Source of the DNA: Trichoplax adhaerens
Lineage: Eukaryota > Placozoa > Uniplacotomia > Trichoplacea > Trichoplacidae
NCBI RefSeq assembly: GCF_000150275.1
Contig: NW_002060949.1
Span: forward strand, 4,744,753 to 4,808,752
Length of the DNA stretch: 64,000 bases
Direction of reading: 5' to 3'
Shown: positions 13,931 to 27,838 of the stretch, in pieces
Position numbering within the stretch: position 1 is the stretch's first letter
How the letters are laid out: each line of letters opens with the position of its first letter
Notes under the pieces: generated by a model
Told to the model about the DNA's origin: nothing
The model's input: only the letters and a program-made list of their open reading frames with translations
Databases searched by the model: none
Made by a program: the position numbers and the translations under genes

Positions 13931-16900
13931 ATCTTACTTCAATATTGTATCAATTTAATCATTTCAGATTTGACATAAGGCTTATCAAGCTAGTACTAGT
14001 AATCACTTCTTTCAGCATAATCTATTATTACTTTTAAATTCATCGCAAATTGTATAACAATTTTCTCAAAATTAGCATCATTTTGTCAGTAATTAGTAAA
14101 TTTCAACCAACCTGATAGTTACTAAGCTAAGAATATTAAAATACATACAGATTACGATGTATATACAAGTTACGAAAATGATCATTTAGACTATATGCCA
14201 TTTCTTGTATGGTACGAAGTAGCAGATGTCGAGAGTTTGTGGTGATAAGTCAATTCTTAAGTTAAATAATTAAATAATCATAAGGAAAGATGTTGAAATC
14301 ATTTAAGAATAAACAAAAGAAAAGGATTATACTATATTGACTTTACTTGATTGATTGATTGATAGGTGTATTGAAAGCTGTAGTATTACTGTTGACAGTG
14401 CTAAAAAATGAGGTAAAATAGGAAATCGATCTCGTACGATATCGCGCTATTATTAATCACTGTATACTGTCAATTTAGTCTATATATATCACAAATATGC
14501 ACAGTCGTATAGTATCTTTCAAGTAGAATAATCAAGACAGATTGTACTTTAATGATTAGAGCTATATGTTACCAGTAAAATATTAGATGATAAGATACGA
14601 TAAGCTTTTTAGGTTAAATAATGATTAAATTTCAGTAAGATCCGTGTATACTTTGTACCTACTGTGGTCATTAATTAGAGCCAGGTTGCTCATATGTCAA
14701 ATCCCGGCTTATTTTGGTTTATTGAACATCGTGCATAAAAAATTACATCACTTTAGCATTTAGTATGGAAAACGTAGATAGATGTATCGATATATTCGTG
14801 AATAAGAAACCGTCATAGCTAATCTGAAATCATAATTAAATCGCTATTTAGGTAGGCAATAAATCTATTAGATAGGATAATAATTTACTAATCGATAATA
14901 AGTTAATAACTATTTTGTCATTTGATTAAATTTGATCGGCAACGTTATTTACTCATCTGATCGCATGATTGAGGAGTACCAACTACTAATGATCCAATAA
15001 TGACGTAGAGCCTGTTATCTGATCTGTCAATCAAATTGATTAGGAATAATTAATTTAAATGCAATAAAACATATTGACTCATTTTCTATTGTTTTCCTAT
15101 TGCTGTTTGCTCTTATTATATCAGATCAGAATAGTTATACAATCTTTTCATAATTATATTGAATTTGAGATAGATTAATGATAAAATAAAGTAAGCAAGG
15201 AAAAAAATAGATAGCATTCGACAGTATTAGGATTGCTATTTTACCAGATGTCAGTCTTGAAGCGTTATCGATAGCTCAAGACTATTTTATTAAACGATGA
15301 GCTTATTCTCATCTTACCATTTAGCAATATAATTTTGTCTTTATTTAGTCTATAAACAAAATTAAATTACTTGAACATAGATTATAAAATGTATTCGTTA
15401 AGACAGAATTGAAGGGTTGATTATGATGATGATACCTGCACAGTTGTTGCTATTTATCCAAATCGATCATTTTCTACGCCGATCTGATTTATACTAATGC
15501 TGACTACATACGCCATAGTTTTAATATAAAATAAGACATTGAATCTAGTAATCATGCGAATAATAATCAAACCTTACATGAACAATCTAATCTGCATCGG
15601 CATTTTGCTTGCATCGTTTTAGTTTACCATATCAAAATCAAATACTAGTATGTGAATTAGCTATCACGTTTATTATCAATACTCGTTGATATACATCAGC
15701 AATCTAAAATCTACAGATTGATATAAAATCTTCAAAATAATTTGCAGAAGTGTTGCCAGTATATAATCATTGTCTTTTGAAATACCATATGTCATCACTT
15801 CATAGACTTAATCGATCGATTACTATATGTCCAAAGTTAGAATAAATTATAATAATCTGTGTTCTAAATTCCCCTATCTGACCTAGCTTGTACCATAAGC
15901 TATAACCGAAACACGGATATGGTTCTCAAGGAATGCAATTAGACAGTAGAGACTACAGAGAGCTCTTAAGTCTTATTTTTAACGAATACAGTCATACTAT
16001 GGTTACATCTAAATATAATACTGCTAGTCAATCGGGACTACACTGAAGGAATAATACATATAATTTTATACTGTAGCTTCTATTTCAATGGAAATAACTA
16101 GTAAAATCCATAATATTTAAATTAAATTGGAATCAACATATAGCGGACTTTATGCCAAGATGCAATAAATGATCAGGCTTTTCTTTGATTTAGAACTAAA
16201 ATCAGTTAAAGAGAAGAGGATAAAATGGAATGGGATGGGTAGATTAATAGGGGTTAATTTCGTAGATGTTACTATAGCATTTCTTGAAATCACTTAATTA
16301 CAACTGAACAATAACAATAATAAGATAAGATCTTTGTAAATAATCCAACATCAAGTCTTTCCAGCATTTAACTCAAACTACGTATGTCAATGATGTTTTT
16401 ATTAACATTAATGGAACCGGTGTGCCGAAAAAATTACCGTTTGTTAAATATTAGATCGCTACACTAATAAACAACAAATACAATAGCCACAGGCAATAAA
16501 AATCACATTTGTTACAAGTTAACCCGTGAACTACGTAAATGAAATTAGCCAAAATTACATATCTCGTTTGTAGAGTAGTAAACAAGATACATATTTAGTA
16601 TGTCTCCAATGTTCAATAAATTTATTGAAGTCAATATTAGTAATAACTATTAATTCATATGAAGGAAACGACTTTAATTAATATAGGATTATTAGAATTA
16701 TTGTTTACGAAATCGAAGTGACTATGTATGTAATTATTTTCACTGTACCTCTTAGTCTAATTTTATAGATTTCTCCATCATTTTAATATTGCATTCATAC
16801 ATTAAAATACCTAACTAATACAGATTAGATACTTCGGTAAGGGCTAGTTGCTAATTATAATCGAATTTAAGAACAGATTGTAGTAGGTTCATGATAAGAT

Positions 16901-18611
16901 ACGTTGTAAATACATTGACATATACAATATCAGTTATTTTGGTAGATCTGACCATTAGTTGGTACGTCGATCAACATAGACGGATATACTTTTGTAAATT
17001 AAGCTAGCGATCTAGTCCTAACTAAAGTCGTAATTAATCTATTCTCTATTACTGGTAACTCCTAAATTTTAGTTCTTTGATTGCATCTTAATCTTAAACA
17101 TATGTACGATACAAAACTTATAAGAAGTATTTCTTATCATTTCTATAACGCAATTTTGGGTTTTTAAAACAAAATCAATAAATTCAATAGCGCTAAATCA
17201 ATAGCCATTATTACTAATCTATTTAGTTATCATGCATTATTACAGTGTGATGAAGGAATAAATAAAATAAAATTTTGATCTTTATACATATTTTTACAGA
17301 GTATATGCAAGAATTATCGTGTTAAGCGGTAGAAAAGGTAATGATTGCGTTTTTAACAATATTTTCGTAACTTTTGATAACGTGAATTTTACGAAAAGCC
17401 TACTATTTTCTTGATAGCCCAGTCCATAGTTTTGGAATAAGTATCGACGTGAGGTTCAACACTTATTTATATAATAAACAATAGCTGATGTCTATAAATG
17501 ATTGTCAACAATTGTGCGACAATTTTGAAAACAACATCGCAGTTATTGATCCACTGAAATCACAGCAAAATAGTAAATTTAAAATTGATCTAGAACTAAA
17601 AATATTAGATAGCGTATCGTCTGAGGTAATATATTACGAGTTAAAATTATTACCTAAAAGTCAAATGGACTGTATAATTGCATATAAGTTAGATAATTAA
17701 ATTGATTCTGCAATATAGATGAGACTTTGTATATGAAAATATTAACAATATTAACAACTACCATATGATTCTGAAATAGTATTTGATTTTATTGATATCA
17801 ATGGATAGAGGGAAAATATTGTTCAGGTACATTGTTAGTATGCGTATTGGACATAATTTCATGCTGATAGAGTAGTCATTGCAGTGGAAGTTTAACATGA
17901 TATATCATACTCTAGAGTATAGAGTTATTTAAGAGTATCGAAAGGGGTAGCTTGTATAATACTTTTATCTGGAGTCTTTAAAGTAGCAAGATAGCACTAA
18001 TACAGTGGCTAAAACAAGAAATGGTGTTAACTATATTTTTATTTATATGATTGATGATGATAATGGATAACAAAATTATAAATCTCGGGTACAAGTCATC
18101 TTCAAGTTAAGTTTTTTGGGAAAAAATCATGGACATATAATACTCATTTCTGTTATGTTATTTAACAGATCTACTTGATTTTTGAGCCAGCAGTAGCTTT
18201 TTCTTTGATCATCAGATCATCTACAAATACAAAGTTGTGATCTAATAATATCCCTAGAATCAGTAGTGATCTAATCAATCATACCATATTTCATCTATTC
18301 GAAATCGAAAGTGTGAGAATAGCAACAAATTATTTAGAAATATTATGTTGATATGATATTAAATGCTGCTTAATATGATAATGCTTATTCATTAGAGTCG
18401 ATGATATTTCCTATTAATTTTCTGCTGTAGTTAAGAAAAACACAATGTAATATTTGGCTAAATTGGTTGTCCAATAAATCATTACGATACTATTGGGCAA
18501 TTGAGATCCAAAGCAAGTAGTTGCGTGGCAACAGTGTCAGGTTTTTAAGATGATTGTTCTGACCACAGATAACAATAAAAAGCAAATTTTCTATGTCTAT
18601 GACTGCAATCT

Positions 18612-18629
18612 TATATATATATATATATA
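18612..18629. repeat. (TA)n run
   Basis: An uninterrupted alternating TA tract; a second one of similar length is at 18871-18888. Simple-sequence repeat with no other structure seen. Confidence 0.9.
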
Positions 18630-21282
18630 ATACGTAGTGATACATGAAATAAAAGCAGAAAATTGATCGTCTTGTAAATTACCTTTATCTATTAACTATT
18701 ACGTAAAATAATATCCTATAGCTAACAGAAGTAAAAATTGATTCTGATATGATATCATTCCAATGGTATAATAGTGAGGTAGAGACACATGTATTGAGAA
18801 GGAATGAGAGATGTATAGAAGACGGAAAGAAGTTGGTAAAATGAGGAATGAGGATATACGAATTTGTAACTATATATATATATATATTGGTTATAAATTT
18901 CCGGTAAAAATCGGCGAATAAAACGTTCATCTATTACATCTATGTAAGTATATTAAGTAAATCATGACAAGTAAAGAATTGAAGATCTTAAAAAATCAAT
19001 ATGTAAAGATTTTTGAATAGGTAAAGGTGGACAAAAATCGATTTTTATTATTACGTGATTTCTATCATTTTATCTGTAATACCTATATGTCCATACTATG
19101 AATTAACAAAATAATACGGGAAAACGACTTTAAATAGGAACATCCGCGGCTTTCTTTCGAATCTTAATTAGCGTTACTATTAGGCAATTCGTTATAGCTT
19201 CTCACTTAAAAATTTGGAGTAATGACGATATTTAGCCCTGGCGTACCTGGTTGCAGTGTGATATTATCCTGCACAAAGATGAACACACATCGAATTCCAT
19301 TGTTGGGCAATGTAATTCCAGTTATTATAATACATCTCGATAGGAGGTTCAAGTTATCGTTAGGATAATAAATACGATACTTGATGACGTATTCTTCGAT
19401 AGTCTGTGTTTGAAAAGTGAAATTTTAGACCGAGTGCTTATCATTCTTAAATAATTTTGTATAATTATCATTAGATACCAGCTTAGATGGATATAGGGTA
19501 GAGCGTATCGCATAGTAGTAATCGGTTGTCGCCAGTGATGTATTGTATGGCTTCACTTCAGAATTATTTCAGATAATTTGTCAATTTATATAGGATAGGA
19601 TGCTTATAACGGATGGTGTGAACTTTATTGAGAAAATTATAAATAAAGATGGGGAGCCAGCAGCAAAAATTTCCATCGATACATACTGAGAAGCGGGTAA
19701 AGGAAAGATATAGTTCAGTGTAGATGAGGATCAACTTATTTCCAGGCAATATATATCTTCATGACCATGGACGAATCTATGACTTGCATACTAAATAAAT
19801 GAAATTCTTCGTCTTTGAAGCACGAATAACAATAAAATTATAATTTTAAAGTCATAATAACTTGAAGGTTCGATCAGTCTGCCAGACCCATTCCACTTCA
19901 TTTTAAGGCATTAAAATCGCTATAAATGGATGATATCAGTGTTACGAGTTTGCAATCATATTCTATTCGCTTATGAGAAGTGATCTAATTAGCAAATCAT
20001 AATCTTCTATAATTATCCATTTAATTCCATTGAAATTGGTATAATATAGATATTATAGAAAGGTATACGAGTCTTTGTTGATTGCCTATTGTTATGGAGA
20101 TCGATAACTGTGCCATTTTGTATAGAATAAATATTGAGCCCCACATGTATATTCTACTCCTGAAAGTTCGCTTATTCTTTCCTAATGATGTAATCTTGTA
20201 GAAAAAAACAGAATCGAATCTTGCTTATGGCTTGCGTTCGATAAAATCTTTGAAATACATATGCAATATGCTATGAATCATGATTAATTACTCAGATCTA
20301 GTTGACTAAAGTATCTTCAGCCATATTAATAGAAATCCGCGTTAGATCTTGAAGTGATATTGTCCTAGATAACTTCTTGACTATAATAACTTAGTGAACA
20401 GCGCAAGTATAAAAATAGAGAAATAATTCTCCTAGGTTCGTGCTTAATTTCTCGTCATCATGATTCTTCCCTTGAACTCGAAAAATGTTTCTATCGCATT
20501 ATCGGTAGCCTTTATCTTGCAAGTGTCAATAGTATAAATTGCCATACTTGTAGGTTGTTCATCGAATCTAAATGCTGATTTCTGTAATCTTTTAAAAAGC
20601 AAGCGAAATTACCGCATCGATGTTTGTATTAGCTGATTATGTCTTTGCATTAAAATATTTATGTTGATAAAATCATCGGGTATACGTTTCTATCGCTGAT
20701 TAAGACCTTTGTTTTGATTATTATTGATAGGTTTGATATTGAGAAATCAAAATATGAATCATTGTGTCTATTTTCAATGCTGATAACTAAATCCATGAGT
20801 GCTTTCATTGACTGAAAATTTAAGCGAAACCGTCTCTTTTATATGCATATTATCAATTCCTACATGATGCCTTGCATTAAAAGTTTACATCTCACTATAT
20901 AAATACCATTTGCATTTATGGTAATTACGCAAGAGAAATTGAATCATAGTAACTAAGACAAAATCGGCTATATCTATCCGCTTGATGGTAAAAATGATAT
21001 TTCCGATTTCTATAGCGGATAATTGTCTATATCTTAAAATCCATGTTATGATTGTATCGTTTTTTGTAGCTTTTAATCTTAAAATCTGTATCTAAAACTA
21101 CCATCATACTTTAAAATAAAAGTTATCATGTTAATATTATAATCAGGCGTAATTTCTTGTTCTAAATAGGAATTACCGTATAATCTCAATATTATTATTA
21201 TAAGCTGCATATCCTATCAACAGTAGGGATACAATAACCAATACGGTAGATATTATTGAAGTGGATATGCAATATGGTGGGA

Positions 21283-22515
21283 TTAGTTATTTCCTGTAGA
21301 GAAATTATTACCGGTCATAAAATTACTATTTAAATTACTACCACCGATACCAAATGCGGAAGTTGCTGAATTCATGCTGCCTGGAGCAGAATTGAAACCA
21401 GCGCCAGCATTAAAGCCAGTTATTCCCAAATGATCAGACATTTGGCCAGATGATGTTGGATTCATGAAATTTTGTGATGAAAACATTGGATAATAAGGTG
21501 CGTTAACAGCGGCTACTGCTGCCTCACTTGTTACCACTGATGATTGATCCATATAACCTGATGATTTAGACATAGCAAATTGTGAAGGCCCCCCTAATGG
21601 TGGTTGCATGCCTTGTGCTGAATGATTGATATTATAATGGCCGGCTGTTGTCCCTTGTGGTGTATGATATGGTAAGTGAATTGCTTCGCCATCATGATTA
21701 GGTATAATATTACGGATAGCAAATGGATGATTAAATCCATGAGCTGGTTTATAAGGATGCATTGAAGTTGGGCCACCACCTGCGGCTGGATTTTGCGATG
21801 GATAAGTTGGGTATTGTGGTTGTGGTTGCGGTAGGATAGCATTATGTTGAGAACGTGGCATACTTAATCCTATGTTCACATTGGGTGGTTTATGCTGTTG
21901 TGAGTTGGGTACTTGTTGTTGCTGGCCTAAACTATTTTTCAAGATATCATTGGAAACTAAAGGTCCACCACTTTTATTCTTATCAATTTTAAATCTTTTT
22001 TGACGTCTTAAATAGCAACCATTTTCGAACATATTACCCGAATCAGGATGGAGTGTCCAGTAATTACCTTTACCTGGTTTATCCGGTGAACGTGGCACTT
22101 TAACAAAGCAATCATTAAAGGATAAGCTATGGCGAATTGAATTTTGCCAACGTTGTTGATTTTGTCGATAAAAAGGGAATAAATCCATAATAAATTGATA
22201 GATATCACTTAATGTCATCATTTTATTAGGGGATTGTTGGATTGCCATGGTGATTAATGATATATAGGAATAAGGGGGTTTAGCATATTGATTGCTATTA
22301 CCACTTGCGTTACGTCGTGAAGTTTTATCTTTATTGCCAGTTTTATTACCACTACCTTTGCCCATCATGGTACCATTGCCGTTAGCATTTGGATCACCCA
22401 TCACGACACCAGCGGGAGCATTTGGATTACCTCCGTGTTCGACGCCAGATACAACTGATTTACTATTAGTATTTGCATTTCCTCCAGCTGTTGCGTTCAT
22501 TTTCTCATCGATCAT
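21283..22515 (-). CDS. FoxA: FoxA forkhead transcription factor (single exon)
   Basis: A DNA-binding regulator of the FoxA class, which in other animals controls endoderm/gut and secretory programmes in the nucleus. The open frame is 410 aa with no intron. Residues 1-75 are Gly/Asn-rich. The forkhead domain spans about 78-178, opening with [19 protein letters not shown], followed by the helix-3 core [20 protein letters not shown] and the wing [19 protein letters not shown], all diagnostic of FoxA rather than other Fox classes. HPFAIRNII at 263-271 matches the FoxA conserved C-terminal block (HPFSINNL type), an EH1-like Groucho-binding site. The rest is Gln-, Asn- and Gly-rich. Start: first ATG of the frame, with an in-frame stop shortly upstream; Met6 is an alternative. 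It stands alone between two long gene-free flanks. Confidence 0.95.
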   Translation of the reverse strand: MIDEKMNATAGGNANTNSKSVVSGVEHGGNPNAPAGVVMGDPNANGNGTMMGKGSGNKTGNKDKTSRRNASGNSNQYAKPPYSYISLITMAIQQSPNKMMTLSDIYQFIMDLFPFYRQNQQRWQNSIRHSLSFNDCFVKVPRSPDKPGKGNYWTLHPDSGNMFENGCYLRRQKRFKIDKNKSGGPLVSNDILKNSLGQQQQVPNSQQHKPPNVNIGLSMPRSQHNAILPQPQPQYPTYPSQNPAAGGGPTSMHPYKPAHGFNHPFAIRNIIPNHDGEAIHLPYHTPQGTTAGHYNINHSAQGMQPPLGGPSQFAMSKSSGYMDQSSVVTSEAAVAAVNAPYYPMFSSQNFMNPTSSGQMSDHLGITGFNAGAGFNSAPGSMNSATSAFGIGGSNLNSNFMTGNNFSTGNN

Positions 22516-22560
22516 ATTTAGAAATTCCGTTTTGAAATAGTTTGGAGCGTTGCCTTTGGA

Positions 22561-22570
22561 TTACTTTATA
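22561..22570 (-). promoter_or_regulatory. Possible FoxA TATA box
   Basis: On the minus strand TATAAAGTAA begins about 55 nt before the FoxA ATG. A start of transcription 25-30 nt later would leave a very short leader. The same stretch holds AAG that could be a splice acceptor, so an upstream untranslated exon cannot be excluded. Confidence 0.3.
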
Positions 22571-24965
22571 CTAGGTGTACTTTTTCTTCTTGTAATCAAA
22601 TTCTTGTATTCGATTATCAATGTTACTAGACTATTGATTAGCTATTATGTGCTCTATAGCTAATATTGAAATGATCACTTACTGTTGAGAGAAAAAAAAA
22701 GTTGTTAAATTATTTGTTAATCCTTTTCATTTCAACACAACTTGATGTGATCTTTATGTAAGCAATAATACTAACAGTTGCAGACTAATCGAAATCTAAT
22801 ATGATTGTTATTTACCTCCTTTTCTATTGATGCTTTGACTACTATATTTTTTTATCTTTTGATATCTGCAAATAAGTTGATTTCTTTTTTTCTACTTTGG
22901 TTTGGTCTCGCTGAATCAACTCTCTCTTTTTAAAATAAAAATTTTTTTCCTTCCTTAAAGCGGATATGGTAAACCTTTAGTGTAGAGATAAGGATATTAT
23001 TTATGAATTTAAAATAGTGGACGCTTATTAGGTTATTTTATCGAGAGAGAGAAAAAAGAAATTAAAGTGGAAGTTTAACACTTTTAAAGAATGCCTCACT
23101 GTCATAAATAGCGCTTACTACTATGCTACTAATAATATACAGTAAAATAAATCATTTCCTCCCTTGAACAGTAACTATTTACTTCTTGGATGTAATTTAG
23201 TCGGCCTAATAAAATGTATGAGAAAATAAAGTCTTTACTGTTATACTAATACAGAATAAAAACTTCATTGTGAAAAATTGGAGTAAAAGAAAGAACAAGA
23301 TCAACAAAAATAATATTAGTTTAGATCCGGTGATGTCCATTTATCTCAATTGATTATTTCTTCTTTATCTATTGCTTTGATAACACTTTTCTCTGCCATA
23401 TTATGTTATTTATCCATCTACTATCATTTACTCTAGTTATTTATCTACTAATATTTTTTTTTATCTACATTAATGTATAGAGCAGTTTCTTCATTACTGT
23501 TATATATCAGACCATAGAACAGGTTAAGATGGCTCAATGGCATGCTATCGCATTATGAATATCAAAATCAATGATAAGTTAATCCTAATATGGGAGATTG
23601 ATATATTACAACATAATAATGGTGTCGATATTGAGGCAGTCTAAGATGACTTAAAAAATTAGAATCAATATTTTTATATCGATCTCCTTTTTTCGTTTTA
23701 CTGTTACAAAGAATAATTGTCAAACATATTCTCTCGATCATTATTTTTAGTTATCATATGGTCAACTGTATGAAAAATTTCAAGCTATTTTCCGGGGAAA
23801 ATACAAAAAAAATGACGGGGAAAAAAATCAGTTGAAAAATTAAACAGAAATGATGATCGATCGAGTTAAGGGTGCAAAGGTAGTCCTTCCAAAATTGAAA
23901 ATAAAATAAAAAAAGATGATTAAATTGTTATGTATAATAGATAGATAAGTCCAATATTTTTTTAATAGGTTTATTTTAGCTTTAATTTATGATTACTTGA
24001 CCAATATGCTTACTTATTTAATATGATTGCTTGTCTAATGCAATTGATATCATTTTAATTATCGTTTCTATGTATGTATTTTTTTAAATAGGTTGCAAGT
24101 GATATGAATAATCAAAGTCGAGTAAGATATAAAATCAATATTATAACAAAATAGATGAGTTAAAGTTTGTTATAAATTGAGCAAAAGTTTGCCTATCTCT
24201 AATAGCTTGTGTGTACAATTCAAGGGTAAAGCACACATCGTTAAAATAGGGATAAAAAAACAAGTCGCATTTTTCATGTCCAAATATTTCTTTTTAACAC
24301 GACGTGGTTACATTTATCAAGAGAAAGGAGGCGGTAAATCAAACTCTATTCTTTCAAATTGGAGAGTTTGGGCAAGACTACTACAACTAGTGTGCTATTA
24401 CAACGTGTGTATCCTATGTTGTCGATGGATAGAAAGTTATACTAAGGAGGGATATGATGAAGGGTAGACTAATTTTAATTTCTATTCTTTTTTTTTTCGA
24501 TTTTTTTTACCTTATCTTGTTCTTTAGGCTAGTGAATAAAATTGCAGATGTAATATGCATGATTGAAAAACAAAAGACACCAATTAATGATGATACTAAG
24601 GAAAGTAGGGATAGATAGGTCTCTGCTCGGTCAATATTTCAATAGGAAAGAAGTGTGTGTAAGAGAGAGAAAAATTGATTCAACTGATCCACTATTTCAC
24701 CTGGGCATCACTTAGGGGCAGATGTTGGCGATAAATTGATGAAGGATTTTTATCTGGTCAAAATCATCATGATGACTATGTCGATGGAAGGATAATGATG
24801 ATAATTGGATAGGACTTAGCTTATCGATCATGATCAAGTGATAAGACAAGATAAACTTTCTTCCTATTTAGAAACACTTTCTTTATCAACATCGATACGG
24901 TTATGTACTTATCAACACAGAATAATTCTAACACGTTGTCTATACCTCTCTGTCTACAATAACTC

Positions 24966-24980
24966 ACTCTCTCTCTCTCT
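24966..24980. repeat. (CT)n run
   Basis: A short uninterrupted CT dinucleotide tract in the pyrimidine-rich DNA upstream of FoxA; a similar CT-then-TA run is near 35292-35312. Confidence 0.85.
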
Positions 24981-25583
24981 ATGTATAAATAATATCTATT
25001 TTACTCTCTCTATCTCTATATACACAACAAGATAACAACAACATTGATTCTACAATTTCCAAAACTCACTAAATAGCGTGAATATCAACATGCAAATGAT
25101 GGTCCTCTAGCTGTGTCGATCGATGTATATTTTTGGGGGAGATTAATTTATTTCTTTCCCCTTATCGTTTTTAATGATCATCAAAGATGATCGTATGCTA
25201 TAGCCATGGATCGACTGTTGGCAGATGATCAAGTCGATAGCGAGCTAATCGATGACAATCAATGACTTACTTGTGAATAGTTTCTTTTTGATTCTGTTTT
25301 TTCACACAGCGAGGGAACTATCTGCAATGCAATTTCCTTGACTGTCGTTGTAGACTACAAGTTATTTCGTTTTGCTAATTGGCCTTTCCTTTCTTGCTAG
25401 CTAACTAACGCTGTTGTTGACCTACTAGGTGTAGCAACTGTTCTGCAATGCAACTTGCTGTCAGTTTTTATAGTAAATACTTTAATTCGATGCAATCATC
25501 AAACTCCGCCTCTTCCATTCTTCTCTATTGAGTAAGCATCAAAGGTTCACACCATTTATCGACCAACATCGGGATAGAAAGAA

Positions 25584-25595
25584 GGGGGGGGGGGG
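25584..25595. repeat. G12 homopolymer
   Basis: Twelve consecutive G in DNA otherwise poor in G. Comparable runs are at 27829-27838 (G10) and 59713-59724 (G12). Such runs can form G-quadruplexes and are also prone to length error in assemblies. Confidence 0.9.
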
Positions 25596-27114
25596 AGATC
25601 CTGTAATGGCGGGTCGATTACCGCAACAGAGAGAACAATAAGGATAGAATGATTATTATTGTAATCAATACAGTACCTACTCCTGTTTCGATTGTCATTA
25701 TGATAAGTAGAGGGTGGGCAAAAGTAGTACCGGTAGCAAAGAAAGTCAAGATGGAGAGAGCGATGAAAAGAATAAGCACCTTTGAGCAGATAACTAATTA
25801 TTCATCGTCAATCGTTCTATTACAGAATACGATTGGATTCAAAGTTATTGTACTCTCCACCAGTTGGCAATACTACTCTTCTATGCTAATAGCGGAGGCA
25901 GGAAAAAAAGAAAAAAATTTCAGTTTGATGAGCGGGCTATTGTCTTTCTTTATTAAATGGGCTACCTATCAAAAAACAGCAAGAATCCATATACGCGTCC
26001 ATGGAGTGGATAATGGCTAAGAAAGAGAGAGACGGGAAAAAAAGTAATCTTCTCATTGATCCTAAATTGGGTAGGCTATCAAGTCATAATCCTATCTATC
26101 CATTTTGAAAAAGCAAAAAAAAAATAAATATCTAAATTGAATAAATTGGATATAAATGATATCAAATGAAAACATCTTGATCAAAGATGATACTAGTCAT
26201 TAAAATAGACGTTTTCCATTCCATCGCATGGCATTGACAAAAAAAATGTTATCAGTATAAATTGTTTTCAATTGACATACATCAGGTCTCATTGTATTTT
26301 TGCTTTTCTCTTCCGTATTATATGATAAAAGAGAGGAAGTGATGATCAAAGATACAAAATATATATTATAATAAGAAAAGATTGTAATTTGAACAGTTGG
26401 TAATGGAACGTAAGTTATTGAAGATCAAATTCAAGCACAACACTAGCAGTTATGCCACGATACTGTAGAATACTGTCAAGATTGCAACAACGATCATCAT
26501 CAATGGAGAGAAAATGGAGACGATAATGATTAGTTTTGTAGATGTGCCAGTTTTTTGAATTGTTGTCAATTCAATTCTTTTTACTGATGGTACTCCTGCT
26601 AACCGCATTTTAACGATCTTATGACTAGCATAGTAGAATTTGTGCTTTCTATTAAATAGGATAATGGAATAAAAAAAAATAGCAAGATTGACTGTTAATC
26701 ATTGATCTATTGAACATGACCACTGTAATGGATATTTTTTTTGTTGTTATTTCTTTCCATCGACTATCACACAAAGATCAATGAGCTTGTCGATAAGGAT
26801 AGATAATCGTTTGGTTCAATTAAATTGTAAATTAGCCTGTGTCATCATACGGTCAATTAAGGTATCCTATACACTTGCAGTTAGAGCATCGTTTCCAAAA
26901 AATGGCAAAGCTGATGCTTCTAAGGATAAACATTGACTTTCTTTTGCTACCTTTTAACACCATCATTTGCAAGCCCTAGCTACTCCATCCTATCGTTATT
27001 CTACAATCATTAATCAATCAACTCAGAATCAATGGAGAGGTATCATTAGTTGGGATTGACTTGAATCAATTGCCGTTATCTCAATATGATATCATGAACA
27101 GTCATCCATAGGCA

Positions 27115-27260
27115 TTGTTTGACCATGGGGGGGCCCTATTGTTTCAAGCGACCACGCACGTCATGGACAAGTTCATACTCTACAGCAACCGTGTTCCACA
27201 CGTCAACCGTAGAAGACGTACTGTACTCATCCAGGTCAACGTTCATCCTGATCAATAGTA
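27115..27260. other. GC-rich island upstream of FoxA
   Basis: Roughly 140 nt near 50% GC inside AT-rich DNA, 4.6 kb upstream of FoxA. It holds a G7 run followed by CCC, two ACGTCA (CRE-like) words and several GTCAAC/GGTCAACG words. It is open in more than one frame; on the minus strand an ATG frame at 27136-27246 encodes 36 acidic, non-repetitive residues. It could be a cis-regulatory core, a leader micro-ORF or an orphan exon; I cannot tell which. Confidence 0.4.
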
Positions 27261-27828
27261 TTCTTTTATTCTCCCGCTCAATTTAATTTCACTGTAATTG
27301 AAAAAATTTTTTCCTAGTGAAAAATGTGCAAAAAAATGAGCAGAAAAATAAAAACCAATATTGTCATTCCAGGATCATTTTTGGGTCGGTTAAAAATGAA
27401 GCGAGCACTTGGTGATATATTGGAATAAAGTGGTAGGAAAATAAAGCAATTAAAGCAAGAGTAATAACTACAACAGTGAATAATGACCTCTTGCTGTTAG
27501 AAAAGAAAAAAAAGAATAATTATTGAAATAACTATCATTAATCTATTAGCAGGAATAATAATGAGATGATCGATCATTATAATCATCCCTTGTTATGATG
27601 TCATTGATCCAGTTTGCTACCACAGACAAAAAAAAAAGAAATGCTATGATGGATGGCATAGCTACCGTAGCATAAAGCAATACCGATTTATTTGAAAATG
27701 ATTTGGAAAATATAGTCGGCAATTCATTGATTGCTTCCTACTCGTGTCGATGATGATGATTTATCTCTCGGTAGAAATGGACAAATGATTAAAAATAAAA
27801 AATGATTTGAATGACGTAAAAATAATAA

Positions 27829-27838
27829 GGGGGGGGGG
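27829..27838. repeat. G10 homopolymer with purine tail
   Basis: Ten G followed by an all-purine stretch of about 25 nt (AAAGAGAGAGAAAAAGG type). Purine mirror tracts like this can adopt triplex or quadruplex structure; no function is evident. Confidence 0.85.

Larger units (their letters stand above)
5483..21282. other. Gene-free stretch between UBE3B and FoxA
   Basis: About 15.8 kb of AT-rich DNA. Open frames here are short and have the codon make-up of chance frames. I see no exon chain with in-phase splice sites, no tRNA and no rRNA. It holds a TTGA microsatellite (10250-10284), TA runs (18612-18629 and 18871-18888), a diverged direct duplication (13611 and 13846), and one protein-like small frame (17488-17700). 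It lies downstream of FoxA, which reads leftward, so it may carry FoxA control elements or undetected non-coding RNA. Confidence 0.5.

Noticed and set aside
22292-22540. Plus-strand frame of 82 codons, Pro/Leu-rich
   Set aside because: It is the antisense shadow of the Gly/Asn-rich FoxA N-terminus.
25649-26020. Open frame of 123 codons upstream of FoxA
   Set aside because: It is the longest non-gene frame, but at this base composition about one such frame is expected by chance in 128 kb of both strands; hydrophobic start, Lys/Ser-rich rest, no motif.
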